The position numbers and the translations under genes were made by a program. The notes under the pieces were generated by a model. It saw nothing but the letters and a program-made list of their open reading frames with translations. It was not told the origin of the DNA and made no database searches. Of a stretch of DNA of 64,000 nucleotides, positions 12,495-24,612 are shown one piece after another (the stretch's first letter is position 1; the number at the start of each line of letters is the position of its first letter). Source of the DNA: Tieghemostelium lacteum (lineage: Eukaryota; Evosea; Eumycetozoa; Dictyosteliales; Raperosteliaceae); assembly GCA_001606155.1 (NCBI GenBank), contig LODT01000028.1:720735-784734 (forward strand), in the 5' to 3' direction.

Positions 12495-15400
12495 TTAAAT
12501 AGTAGTTGTTAATGATTTATTTAGTGATAAAAAGTCTTTTCTGTTGGCATGTATTCTAGAAGAAGGATAGGCAGTTTTAAATTTCAGAGAAATTTGTCTG
12601 TGTAAACTTGGATATAATGTTTTACCTCTTCTTTCTGAAGCATTCAGTGTACTAAATTTAAAATCTGATAAATTAATTCTTGTTGAATGTCTATAGGAAT
12701 TATTTTTGTTTATACACAAATAAGATGTTGATAATGGTTTATCAACATCTACTATTGAATCTGGTATTGTTGGTAATGGTGTTGATGCCATTAAAATACT
12801 GTTATTATTATTATTGGAAGATAAATTATTTGAAGTTGTTGATCTCTTTACACCAATGAATGATTGTTGAAGTTGTAATTGAGTTCTTCTTTTAATGATA
12901 TCAACAGATCTACAAAATTCACAAAGAATATAACCATTCTTCTCATAATATTTACCATCTTGTAGAATCTTATTACAATTGAAACATACAAAACAATGTG
13001 CATGTAATTGTTTACCATTGAATTTAATGAATACACCATCGATAATCTGATCACATTGGTTGCATTTCAATCCAAATAGTTCCTCATAGTGATCTTTACA
13101 ATAGATGAGACCCTGATGATCACCAAAAGCCCCTTCAATTTGTTTTCTACATGTTGTACAGGTAAGACATTGTAAATGCCATTTTTCACCTAGAGCATCC
13201 ATCATTTCTTCATCTTCAATTATTAACTTGCATCCATAACAAATGACATTCGACAGTGTAGTTGTGAGTGCATCGTCATTACTCTCTTGAGAGTACTTTA
13301 ATCTCTCTTCTTCCTCTTGTTGAAACAATAGATTCTTTTGTTTCTTCATCAGAGCTTTATCACATTGTGAACATATTGGTTGTGACTCTTGATTCTTACT
13401 AAAGTAACCATTAAAATCCAATAACCGATTACATTCAGCACACTGAAAACAATCTCTGTGATAGACACCAGAATCTAAAATTATAGGTCTTAAACCAATT
13501 GGTTCATTACATTTGGTACAAATGATATTAAATTCATTTGTAATTTCCTCTTCTTTTTCCTCTTTTTTGTTTTCTTGCTCCTCTATTATAGCATCTACTT
13601 TTTCAATTTCAATAGTATTATTATTATTATCTTCTTGTTGTTCATTTAAAATTATATCCTGTTGGTTTACTATTATTTCATTATTATTATTATTATTTAC
13701 TTTAATTTCGTTATTATTAATTTCTGTTGGTTTTATTGGTACTAAAAATGATTGATCTTTTAGTTGATTAAAATTCTCATGTTCATATTGATTTACATTA
13801 TGATTAATATTGTTTACATCTTTTTTAATTTCATTATTTGCTCTTTCTACACATGTTGAGCATTGTAATAGTTTCTTTTCCTTAATGATAAAGTCTTTTC
13901 CTACTAAATAATTTAAACAAGTAGAGCAAAAGAAACATGCATTGTGAAACACTAAATCGCCAAATTCTTCAAAATTACTATTCTTGATGACCAAATTACA
14001 TCCAGAGCAGAATTTAAAGAATCCACTTGTTGTTCCACAGTCAAAACATAGTGTCTTACTACCTTGAAATAAACAATTATTATCTTTCATTAATGATTTG
14101 CTACAATTATCACAATTCAAACATGACTATTTTAAAATTATAATATTAATAACATGAATGTCTTTTCAGTATAATAATTATACATACCCAATGATAATTA
14201 TTTAAGCCATTATTTACTGATACTTCGGTTGATAAAATATTAAGATTACATTTTGGACAATTAAATACTTCTTTACTAGATATTGGTCTTTCATTTGTGA
14301 CTATATCATTATTATTATTATTCTTATTTATATTTTCTAAAGTTGTTGATGTGGTTGTAGTAGTTGTTGTAGTTGGTACTGGTACATCTACTAAAGTAAT
14401 ATTTGTTGGTATACTTCCACTAGATTTATTTGTAAATAATTTATCTAAATTATTTATATATGAAGTACCATATAACTGAAGTCCTTGATGTTGATTGTTA
14501 TTGTTATTATTATTATTATTATTACTAATATCAATTGTATTTTTCTTTGAAGTTGATGGAGAATCAGATTTGAAACCAACTTCAATTAAATCATCTTCAG
14601 TGAATTCTTCTACAAATTCTAATTCTATACTGAAATTATTTGGAAAATGTTTTGTATCTTTATGAGCTTTATCAATTTCCACTCTTCTAATTGAAACTTT
14701 ACTACTGTCTATAAATGCTGTATGAAAACAATAACTAAACATGTAACCTTTAGAATTCTTATTATAAAATTTCAGTTTAACATCATTACAAAGAATGATA
14801 TTCCCACAATCAATTTCAATAGCTTTTGATTGTCCTTTTTTAATTTTCTAGAACATTTATCATATTATGATTATGTTAATAGATAGTTGTAGTCGGTAGA
14901 TTAGATTTCAAAGAGATCAAACTTACAAGGGGTTTAGTATAAAATACATTTTTATCTTGTTGAGTTATACAGAGGTATGGTTCACAACCACCACCAATAT
15001 TGAAATCTGGTAGAGAACTCATACGTATAGTTGATAGGATTTTAGTTATACTTGGAGCAGGTCTAGTTGGTTTACCATACTGATTGAGAGCTTCAAAATA
15101 TCTAACATATCTAGCTTGACTTGGAATTGTAATTCCTTTACCATTATGAGTTCTTTTCGTACCAAACATTCGTATAGATTCAGAACTAGTTGTACAACTA
15201 CGATTATAAAGTAACCAACAAGCAACCATTGTACCAGTACGACCTTTACCCGCTTTACAATGAATAGCTACTATATTCTCTGGGTGTTGGTCTAACCATT
15301 CCTCAACATCCAAACAAAATTTACCTATAACATCCAAATTTGGTGGTGAATGATCATCAAATGGATATTCACTGACATTACCTTCAAATCTATCATGATC

Positions 15401-15704
15401 ATACTTTCTCTCTGAACACAAGTTATAGATTTTATAGTGACCTGGGTGTAAGGTATTAAAGAATCTCTGTACATCTTTCATATTATTCCTATATAATCCC
15501 TCAATAGATTCACTCGGAAATCCCATACCTATAACTCTATCTACATATATTTTGACAAGTATTATTCAATATTAATACACATTTTATACCTTATTTGTGT
15601 GTTGATATTTATATATTACCTGTTAGGTAGGTTAGATCTAAATCAAAGTTTCCCCATTCAAATCGTTTCTTTTGTTTAGAAACTATCTTTCTTACTAGAT
15701 GCAT
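12495..15704 (-). CDS. PTEN-type lipid phosphatase fused to five LIM domains
   Basis: Four exons (15620-15704, 14927-15540, 14188-14847, 12495-14126) join exactly in frame to 996 residues. Residues 1-230 are a PTEN phosphatase domain: N-terminal basic PIP2-binding-like segment (RKIVSKQKKRFEWGNFDLDL), MGFPSESIEGLYRNN and the P-loop HCKAGKGRTG with its catalytic cysteine and the two lysines that read 3-phosphoinositides. A C2 domain follows, then a poly-Asn/poly-Thr linker, then five LIM zinc fingers and a basic tail. The exon 3/4 splice falls inside the first LIM finger and restores its H-x2-C (CPKC ... HWSC LNC DNC), which argues strongly that this is one gene and not two. Predicted role: membrane PIP3 3-phosphatase with LIM-mediated partners, probably cytoskeletal. 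The PTEN part is sure; the function of the fusion is inferred. Confidence 0.88.
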
Positions 15705-15984
15705 AGTTTCAGTGTTGATTGAGAGAGTTGAATTAAAAAAATTTAAGCTCTATGTACCAATGTTGGGAAAAAAAATTTATCAAAACAAAAAAATATCTCT
15801 AGATTTTTACTCTGGTTTTTCATCAGATTTATTTTTAGTAACCAGATCTCGGTATTCTCAAAGATACCTCATCTTTGGAAATAAATGATATCATAGTTAA
15901 TTAATATTTAATTTAAAAAGGTACCTTTTGGATTGGATTCGTAAATCAATATTTTTGATTTTTTTATAGAGGATTTATTTTCGA

Positions 15985-17549
15985 TTAGAAATTCGAAGAT
16001 ATAGTTGTATCAAGTCCATCGATAATTGAACCCATTGATATATTTTCCCAACGAGATTTACACTCTAGTGCGGTTCTTGGGATTTTAGTTTGTCTTGCTC
16101 TTGCCATTGATTTTGAAATGTCCATCCAAGAGAGATCTCTTCCCTCTTGTTTAGATTCAATAACTTTTTTCTGTAGGAGTTCATCTTCTTTACTTGACCA
16201 TGGGACTTCACGTGACATGCAAGATTTAAAATATTGGTAACGACATTGAATATCAGTTCTGGTTCTAATCTCTGATGCAACATTTTTCCACGATTGACCA
16301 TGTTTCTCAACTAGAATAAATAATTTAGCCTCCTCTTCTTCATCCCAAGACCCTTTTCTTATAGCTGGACACAATACTCTCTTCCAATGTTGAGCACATT
16401 GAGCACCAGTTTTTCCACCACCAATTTGTAAAGCAATCTTTTTCCATTGTTTATCACCATTGTCATGAACCAACTGTATCAATCTTTGTGATTCTTCTTT
16501 TGTCCATTTATTTGGTGGATTTCTTAACCCTCTACTAACACTCTTTCTACCTCTTTCTCTCTAAAATTTTATCAAAATATTAATATATAAAGTTATACAA
16601 ATTTTAATAAAATTTGATGATTGATACAAACTTTTTTTAAAGCATTTTCAAAATCGGTTAATAATGTAGTGAAATTTTTACTTTCAACAGTACTGTTGAG
16701 TTCTTGATCAGATATTCCATTGTCTCTGAGATAAGTAAACATTTTTGGACTGGTGTCTAAAACTAAAAATATTTCAATGAGATATTGTAGAAGGGATTTG
16801 TCTTCCATTTGAATGTCTCGAAGTTCTAAAAATATATTTTTAAGAGGTATCTCTTCATTGGAAAAGTCAGTGAGTAGATTTAATATATGTTCTCGACAAC
16901 TTTGGTCAAGGTTTTGATTGATAATTGGTTGGAAATATTCTTTTAGTTGTTCATCTACATCTTCATCTAGAATTCCATCTGAAGGACCACCACCAGACCC
17001 ATTTTGGCTAATATTAGTAGGTGAACTAGACAACAATTGTGGTTGCCCGAGTAAATTAATGGCAGTTGAACTTGGTGATAGTGAATGAGGTTGTGGTGAA
17101 GGTGGTTGTGAAATGGGAATAAAATTAAATTGTTGGTAATAGGCACTCGATGAATTTGGTGATGTTGGTTGTTGATCAAGATATCTTTTTTTGGAGTTAC
17201 CTTGTTGTTGTTGTTGCTGCTGTTGTAGCATTTGAGGTGAACTTATTGAGAAACTTGAAGTTGGTGATAATTGTTGATGTTGTTGTTGTGGTGACCAATT
17301 TTGGTAATAGTATTGTTGTTGTTGATGTTGTTGATGTTGTTGTTGTTGATAAATATATTGCTGATGAATTTGATTTTGTTGTTGCATTTGTTGATATTGA
17401 GGATCTAATAAAGATTCAAATTCATTACTTGGAACAGTTTGAAATATTTGACCACTAACCATGGAATTTGGAGATGAACCTTTATAAGGATTTGAATAAA
17501 ATCCATTTACAGGATATCCATTACCATTACCATTTACCATTGTAATCAT
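15985..17549 (-). CDS. Myb-domain protein (three SANT repeats)
   Basis: Two exons, 16633-17549 and 15985-16560 (borders within a base), about 497 residues. The first ~190 residues are a Gln/Asn/Pro/Ser-rich low-complexity region. A helical region follows that ends in LLTDFENALKK. The C-terminal ~190 residues hold three Myb/SANT repeats recognisable by spaced tryptophans: NKWTKEESQRLIQLV ... QWKKIALQIGGGKTGAQCAQHW; GSWDEEEEAKLFILV ... SWKNVASEI; VPWSSKEDELLQKKV ... SWMDISKSM. This is the layout of c-Myb-like DNA-binding regulators. It is presumably a nuclear transcription factor with targets unknown. It has an unusually long 5' intergenic region. The donor GTTTGT is non-canonical but preserves the frame. 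Confidence 0.85.
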
Positions 17550-18916
17550 TTTATTATTTTTTAAATAAATAAATATTAAATATTAAATTATATTTTTTTT
17601 TTTTTTAGTATAAAATAATTATTAGATATTTTAAATCAAATAAATAATAATGGTATATATATTTTAAAAGGAAAAAATGAATTTTATATAAATTGAGTAA
17701 AAATTTGGATTGATTTCTTGAGGACAAATTTGTGAATTAAAATAAAAATTATAAAGTGTCTTTTAAAATGATGATAATTATAAAATAAAAAACAACTTGT
17801 GAAAATAAATTTTATACAATTTTAAATTAAATTAGAATTGGTTGGTACAGCCAACACTAACAGTAGTAGGAGTAGGAGTAGTACTTCTTAAAGATAATAA
17901 TAATATCAGACAAACAACTAAATTTAAATTTAATATAATTGTGTTTTGTTGTTATTGGTGGTGGTTTTGTGAGAATTTGAAATTGATGAAGGTATTAACC
18001 TCTCTCTGTATGGGTAAGTAGTTTATGAATTCGCATAAAGTTATTTAACACCCAGCATCACAGAGCAAAGTATGGTGTGAGGGTGTGGGAGTGGTCATTA
18101 TCAAAAGTTTATCTTTTTTTTCAATTTTTTTGATATTAAATGATGGGTTAGATGATCAATTGTTGTTTACCCAAAACCACCACACGATTTAACAATATTA
18201 ATACTAAATCATGTGAATTTAACCAAATTTGTCATTATGTGTTTCGATGTGGTTTGTCTGGTGCTACTGATTTCTGTCATCAATAAATGTTTTTCAATCA
18301 ATAATCACCTACTTTATCCCCTATAAATGTTTATAGAGATTTATAATTTTTAAAAACACAATTATGTCTCTTTCTTTCTTTGTACTATGTTGGTGTTTAA
18401 GTGTGTGTGTGTGTGTAAGGAAAAAGAGAAATTATAAACCACCACCCACTACCACTCTCACTCACTACTACTATTATATCTATAATTAGTTAATTTTTAA
18501 ATTTCTGTATATAACACCCGACTGTGTGAGTGTGGTTAGGGGAGTGGGTTTTTTAAAAATAGATTCACTAAATTTTTTCTCTCTTTTTGTTTTTTGATAT
18601 GGCAGTAGTGATAACTGATACTATTGAGTTTACAGATAACTAAAAGAGGAAGAGAGAATTAAAGAGATGATTATTATATTGATCAAATCAATCAAATTTT
18701 GTTTGGACACACCGTTTTATTTGTCCACACTAATTTCTTATTTATATAAATTTATATATTTCACTATTTTTATTTTTAACTATATTAAGTTAAATAAAGA
18801 TCAAAAGATGTTAACCACACATTTCTTAGAACAGTAAATATGAAAATGAAAAAAATAAATTTTTTGAATAGATTTTTGAAAAAATAAAATAACGGATAAA
18901 AAAGTGGGTGTATTAA
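17550..18916. promoter_or_regulatory. 1.37-kb divergent control region with G-box-like blocks
   Basis: The region lies between the Myb gene (-) and RAD50 (+). Unlike other spacers here it has several G/T- or C/A-rich blocks: a GTGTG/GGGTGTGGGAG block at 18074-18094, a (GT)n run at 18401-18416, a CCACC/CACTC block at 18438-18468, and AACACCCG plus GTGTGAGTGTGG at 18513-18535. In dictyostelids such CACACC/GTGTGG elements are the sites of G-box-binding factor in development-induced genes. The regulatory role is inferred. The long leader probably serves the Myb gene, since RAD50 genes are usually constitutive. No ORF of note was seen. Confidence 0.45.
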
Positions 18917-21900
18917 ATGACATCAATTGAAAAGTTATTAATACAAGGTATAAGATCTTTTGATCCAAAAGATGGAAGTGTTATTGATTTTTATACACCA
19001 CTAACTTTATTAGTTGGTTCGAATGGTGCTGGTAAAACTGTAAATACTACACTTTAATGAAGCAATCTTTTAGATACTGACTTACTTACTTTGTTTAAAT
19101 TAAAATTAAATGCCTAAAGACAGTAATTGAATGTTTAAAATATATAACTACAGGTGAAATGCCACCAAATTGTTCTAACGGACAAGCATTTATACACGAT
19201 ACAAAGATTGCAAATGAAACAGAGGTTAAAGCACAGATAAAAATGAGATTTAAGAATCCAAATGGTAAACCTATTGTAGCGACTAGATCACTATCTTTGA
19301 TACAGAAGGCATCTAAACAAGAGTACAGACAAATTGATAGTTCTCTACAGAGTTACAATACAGAAGGTCAGAAAGTCAGTAAGAGCTTTCGTTGCTCTGA
19401 TTTGGATAAAGAGATACCTGAACTCATGGGTGTTGCTAAACCTATTCTCAAACATGTCATATTTTGTCATCAGGAGGAGTCTAATTGGCCTCTTAGTGAA
19501 TCTTCTAAATTAAAGGTCAAATTTGATGAGATTTTTGCAGCTGTGCGTTATACAAAGGCTCTAAAGGCTATAAAGGATAAGAGAAAGGAACTGATGACCC
19601 AAATCAAGGAGTATAAGTTAAAATTGGAAGTTGTGTCTAATAATAAGGATCATGCTCATAAATTGCAATCAGATTTGAAAAAGTGTGAGGAAAAATTGAA
19701 AAAAGATAATTTGGATTTGGAGAGAATTAAGGGTGATATGGTAGAGTCAAAGAAAGAGATTGATAGAGTAAATAGTATTCAGGATAAGATTAATTCAATG
19801 ACTACTGAAATATCAGTGTTGGAAGCTAGAAAGAAAGAGATGGAGAGAATTAAACAACAATATATGGCATCATTGACAGAGGTTTTAGAGGAGACCGATG
19901 AGGAGTTGATTGCAATGTCTGATAGTTTTAATGATGAATTGGGTACAATGAAGCAAGCTGAGGCTGAACTTGCTGAGAATCTGGCGAGATTGACTAGAGA
20001 GAAACAAGAATTGCAAAAGAAGCAACAAGATAATCAAGCTGATTTAGTGAGAATACAGGTCCAGCAAGAACAGTATCAACAAATGACACAGGAACGAGAT
20101 AAAGAGATTTTGGAATTTATAGGTCGTTACAAAATGAAGGGGTATGAGAATTTGGGTAGTCCACTGGCTAAAGAACATGTAGAGAAATTTCTTAAAGAGA
20201 TATCAGATAAACTTAAACTTTTAACTGCTGCACTCACTGAGAGTTCTAGTAAGAACCCTGTACAGAAACTGCAACAGGATATCTCTGATAGTAAGATGGA
20301 GGTGCAAAAGATTCAAGAGAGAATAACAAATCAACAACAATTACAAAAACAAAATGTACAAAAAATACAAAATTTAGATAAAGAAATATCAGGTTATCTT
20401 AATAGTTCTCAAAAGTCACAAGAGTTGGAAAACGAAATTCAGAGACTTGAAAAGGAGATTCAGGATTTGGAGTTGGTAATCTCACAAGCCAATTTACAAC
20501 AAAAGATTTCTGATTTACAAGCATCTAAAAAAGCCAATCAAGATTTATCATCTCAAAGAGAGCTTTTAAAAGAGATTTCACAGTATCAGACTAGAATTAA
20601 TATGAAGACTAAAGATCTGGAAAGTCGTTCATCATCGATTGACCAGAAACTCTCACCACTGCTACCTAACCTCAATCAGATATTCTTGGGTGGTCAATGG
20701 CAATTGGAGACATTAGATAAACAACTCTCTGAATTTACATTACAAAACAATCAAAAGTTTAATGTCTTGGTACAAAATAATCAAACTGAGCAAAAAGGAC
20801 CAATTACTAAATTGAGTAATGAAATTTCATTTATTCAAAAAGAATTAGATAAAAAGATTCAAGATTCTTTGAAATTTAAATCTGTGATGGAGCTAGATAT
20901 TGATAAAGTCAGTCAAGAGATAAAAAATCAACAAGAGAAATTGTCATTATTGGAGAGATCTTCAACCATTTTGGAATCTGAAGAGATTGTCTATAAGGAG
21001 TATATTGAAAAGGCTAACCTCAACAGAGAGTGTTCGCTCTGTAAAACAGAGATGAAAAATGAAAAGGATCTTGAAGTGTTTGTAAATCATTTGTCAACTC
21101 ACACTCTGAATATTCCAGAGAAACTTCAACAACAGAGAGAAGAGATTAAGAATCTCAAACAATCGTTGGTAAAATTAAATAGTCAACATGCAGATTTACT
21201 ATTGTACAATGAATTGAAGTCGGCTATTACAAATCTGAATACACAGATTACACAATTGACTATACAGTTGCGTATCAAGCAGGATTTAGATCAAACTGAG
21301 TCTGCTGAAATTCAAGTTCTACGTAATCAAACACAACTTTGTGACCAAGTGTCTGTACAGTCTAAAATCATTTCTCAACTATTGGCAGAGAGAGATCAAT
21401 TGAAATTGGATATCTCCAATGAACAACAACAAATTAGTAGACTGATGGGATCCTCTTTAATGACTTTGGAGGAATTTGAAAAGTCCATTGAAACCAAACA
21501 AAAACAATGGAATGCAGACTCTGAACTTTTAGATCAGTTACAATTGCAATCTAAAGAACAAAATGACGCTTTATTCACACTAAAGAATAAGCGTATGGCT
21601 AGTCAGAATCTACTGACAATGCATTCCAATTCCAGTGGTATCATTGAGAGATTAAAAGGCTCAAAATCAGAACTTGCTTTGGAAAATGAGAACATTGATA
21701 AGCAATGCCTTGAACACCAACAACAGGTTCAGGATATTCAGGTTAAGATATCTCAACAGACTACTGAATACGAGAGTGAAAAAGAAAAATTTGAAACCAA
21801 AATGTCAACTCTTCAAAAGGAAAAAAATCTCTTTCAGACCAGAATTGAATCTATTCGTTCCTATCATGGTAGAATAGTTCAGTTTAAAATGTCTGAGGAT

Positions 21901-22899
21901 TCAATGGCAAGAATTCAAAAACAAAATGTAGATTTACAAGAGATGATTAAGGTTTTGGATGCAGATTATGCAGTTGGTGACCAAAGTATTACAGAGATTC
22001 GTAATAATCTCTCACAAGTTGATGTAACTAAACGTACTATTGCTGATAATATCGCCTATAGACAACAGATTAGTAACCTGAATCAATTGGCACAACAGAT
22101 TGTTAGAAAACGTGAAATTGTTAAAACTGTTGTAGAACAAGAGAGTGCTAATCTACCTGATTTACAAAGAAATATGGAGATTCTAAAATCAAAGTACGAT
22201 CAGATAACTGGACAAACAACTATCTTACAACACCAATTAGAGAGCTGTAACAGTGAACTAAAGAAACCAATTTACAAGGGTGTTGACGAAACTTATAAAG
22301 ATCTATTTCTTAAACTACAGGCAACAGAATTTGTCAGTACTGATTTGGATAAATATTTCAAAGCTCTTGATAAATCTCTGATGAAATATCACACTTTGAA
22401 AATGGATGAAATAAATAAATCCATTAGAGAAATCTGGCAGACTACCTATAAGGGTAACGATATAGATACCATTGAAATTCGATCTGAAGAGACAAAAACT
22501 GCAAACAAAACTGTAAATTACCGTGTAGTTATGATTAAAGGTGAAGTTGAACTCGATATGAGAGGACGTTGTTCAGCAGGTCAAAAAGTGTTGGCATGTC
22601 TTGTCATTCGTATGGCATTGGCAGAGAATTTCTGTGCCAACTGTGGTATATTGTCATTGGACGAACCTACCTCACATCTTGATCGTTCAAATATAGAATC
22701 CTTTGCCAACAGTCTACTAAACATTATTGAAACTAGAAAAAATCAAAAAGGCTTCCAACTCATTATCATTACCCATGATGAAGAATTTGTTCAATATCTA
22801 TCTCGTGGTAACTTTTGTGATTACTATTGGAGAGTTACAAAGAATTCAAGTCAACATAGTACTTTAGAAAGAAAAGCAATTTCAACTATTAATTCATAA
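18917..22899 (+). CDS. rad50: DNA double-strand-break repair ATPase RAD50
   Basis: Exons 18917-19039 and 19120-22899 join in frame to 1,300 residues, the usual length. The N-terminal ABC half has Walker A GSNGAGKT and continues [17 protein letters not shown]. About 900 residues of coiled coil are broken in the middle by the zinc hook CSLC (around 21022-21050). The C-terminal half has the ABC signature ([15 protein letters not shown]) and Walker [15 protein letters not shown]50 is the SMC-like subunit of the MRE11-RAD50-NBS1 complex, which tethers and processes DNA ends in the nucleus. The intron lies directly after the Walker A threonine. The DEPT motif ends SHLD where most homologues have TNLD, a mild change. 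Confidence 0.95.
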
Positions 22900-22960
22900 A
22901 TTTATTTTTTTGTATATATATATTTTAATTTATTTTTTTTATCATATGAGGTTTATATGT

Positions 22961-24271
22961 TTAAAAATATACAAAAGGTAATAAAAATTCACCAGAATCA
23001 AAGGATTGATATTCATAACTTGTAGTTTTGGAAAAGGTATAGAGTTTCATACGATTTGAGTCGGTATCATTTACTTGAGAGCTACCAGGTACTTTTGCAT
23101 TAATGACAACAGTACATGAGTAAATTGAATCTTCACCTAGTTGTTCAAATTGTGAGAGATTAGATTCCTTGTTATAAAATGATGCACGAAGTATAAATCC
23201 ACCAGCAACTGTTATACAAGGAGCTGAGTTTATTCCAACATCTGGGAATTGGAAATCAATTTCCGGTGTAAATGGTAATGCAATTTGTCTGAAACTACTA
23301 CTTGGATAACCATTGGCAGAGTCACAAACACTGAATGCAACACCAGGTTTATCAGTTCTTGAGAATACAGCTAGAAGTATAGTTCCATTTGAATTGTGAT
23401 TTCTTGCAATTGTTGGTGATCCTACAAAATTAACACCGGAACTTAGGTAATTCATGTTATGCCACATACCATAATTGGAATGATCATTTAGATTAGCCCA
23501 TGTGTAACTTAGATAGGCTCTAGAACCTCCTGTGTATTTGGCAAATAGCCAACTTGTGGCGTTACTATATCCTATACATGGTGACCCTGACCAATGACTT
23601 CCCCAGTTATCCCAAATAGTTTGACCAACTTGAGTTTCATAGAGTTCAATAAAACTGTTATACATCTGACCAGAGTCTGTAATTACAGTTGCTTGACAAA
23701 ATTCACAATTGGACTCTGAGTTGATAGCATAGAGTCCTTGGACCGCATTTGCATTTCCAGGTAATGATGAAGATACAACAACACGACTGTTACTAGAATT
23801 CAAATAAGCAATGGTAAACATGGATCCGTAACATCCAACAATAGCAGGGAACCCATAACTTGTATATACCATATGAATCCCACTAGTCATTTGAACATTA
23901 ATTGGCATTGGTGTAGTCCAAGATGCATTGGTAACTGATGTATCAATTAAACTTACTGATAGATTACCATAACTGTCACTGTACACTGACCATGCCTTCT
24001 TTTGATTCTTCATATAGAGTGCTGCAATTTTGTTTCCTTGGTTATCATAGGTTACAGTTCTCTCTGATCCACTTGATGATGCTCTGGTATTAATCTCATC
24101 AGTAGAAGATTCTCCATAGTATGGATCTGGCATTTGCTCTGGACTTGGTTTAACAGTAGTACTTACTGGTATATCAATTGTTTGGTTAGATAAATCACCA
24201 GTATTTGGGTCTCTAGGATAAGAGAAATTTAATACTAAATTGGTATTTTGAAAGAATTTGGTATTATCCAT
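22961..24271 (-). CDS. hypothetical protein with propeller-like repeats (paralogue A)
   Basis: A single exon of 436 residues; function not recognised. After a variable ~75-residue N-terminus the protein is beta-rich, with recurrent blades marked by GSPCIG, GSPTIAR and SAPCITVAGG motifs and regular aromatic residues. This resembles a beta-propeller of the PLL/fucose-lectin kind, by eye only. There is no signal peptide or membrane segment. It is clearly paralogous to the divergently transcribed gene at 24613-25947: both share QG-Y-x-N, W-NWG or WYDWGN followed by GSPCIG, and NGYPSS-F or DGYPSTLF. The 341-bp shared spacer points to an inverted duplication. Confidence 0.8.
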   Translation of the reverse strand: MDNTKFFQNTNLVLNFSYPRDPNTGDLSNQTIDIPVSTTVKPSPEQMPDPYYGESSTDEINTRASSSGSERTVTYDNQGNKIAALYMKNQKKAWSVYSDSYGNLSVSLIDTSVTNASWTTPMPINVQMTSGIHMVYTSYGFPAIVGCYGSMFTIAYLNSSNSRVVVSSSLPGNANAVQGLYAINSESNCEFCQATVITDSGQMYNSFIELYETQVGQTIWDNWGSHWSGSPCIGYSNATSWLFAKYTGGSRAYLSYTWANLNDHSNYGMWHNMNYLSSGVNFVGSPTIARNHNSNGTILLAVFSRTDKPGVAFSVCDSANGYPSSSFRQIALPFTPEIDFQFPDVGINSAPCITVAGGFILRASFYNKESNLSQFEQLGEDSIYSCTVVINAKVPGSSQVNDTDSNRMKLYTFSKTTSYEYQSFDSGEFLLPFVYF

Positions 24272-24612
24272 ATTATTTGTATCTATAATTTATTAAGTTT
24301 TAATCAATATAATGATAATAATTTTTTGTTTTTAATTCTTAAAATTAATAATTTATGATTGATTAGATATTTTACACTTTTCAAGTAAAAAACTGATTTA
24401 GGTAGAGTTTTTAAAAAAATTATATGATCATTTAAATTTTTTAAAATTTGTGAACATGTTTGAATTTCTAAAGAAATTATAATCATGATCCAAACCGATA
24501 TTGGTCAGAATCCAATCTATCTAGATATTTTCTTCAATCAAATTAAATTCTATTTCTTTTTTTTTTTTGTTAACATAAACATATTTATAATAACTATACA
24601 ACAATAATAAGA
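24272..24612. promoter_or_regulatory. shared divergent promoter of the propeller-like pair
   Basis: A 341-bp AT-rich spacer between two head-to-head paralogues. It contains T/A runs but no motif I can name. A short minus-strand reading frame here (24304-24486) has biased composition and looks spurious. Confidence 0.4.

Noticed and set aside
13513-13755. Plus-strand hydrophobic frame opposite the PTEN-LIM gene
   Set aside because: It arises from the poly-Asn/Glu linker of the gene on the other strand and has no support of its own.
12495-14120. A separate LIM-only gene starting at 14120
   Set aside because: The splice upstream restores the first LIM finger and connects it in frame to the PTEN part.
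17150-17458. Val/Asp-rich plus-strand frame opposite the Myb gene
   Set aside because: It is the antisense of the poly-Gln region and not a gene.
18401-18416. A possible CRISPR- or satellite-type array in the Myb/RAD50 interval
   Set aside because: It is only a short (GT)n run; there are no spaced repeats anywhere in the window.
24304-24486. A 60-codon minus-strand frame between the propeller paralogues
   Set aside because: It has biased Leu/Lys/Ile composition in the divergent promoter region and no supporting feature.
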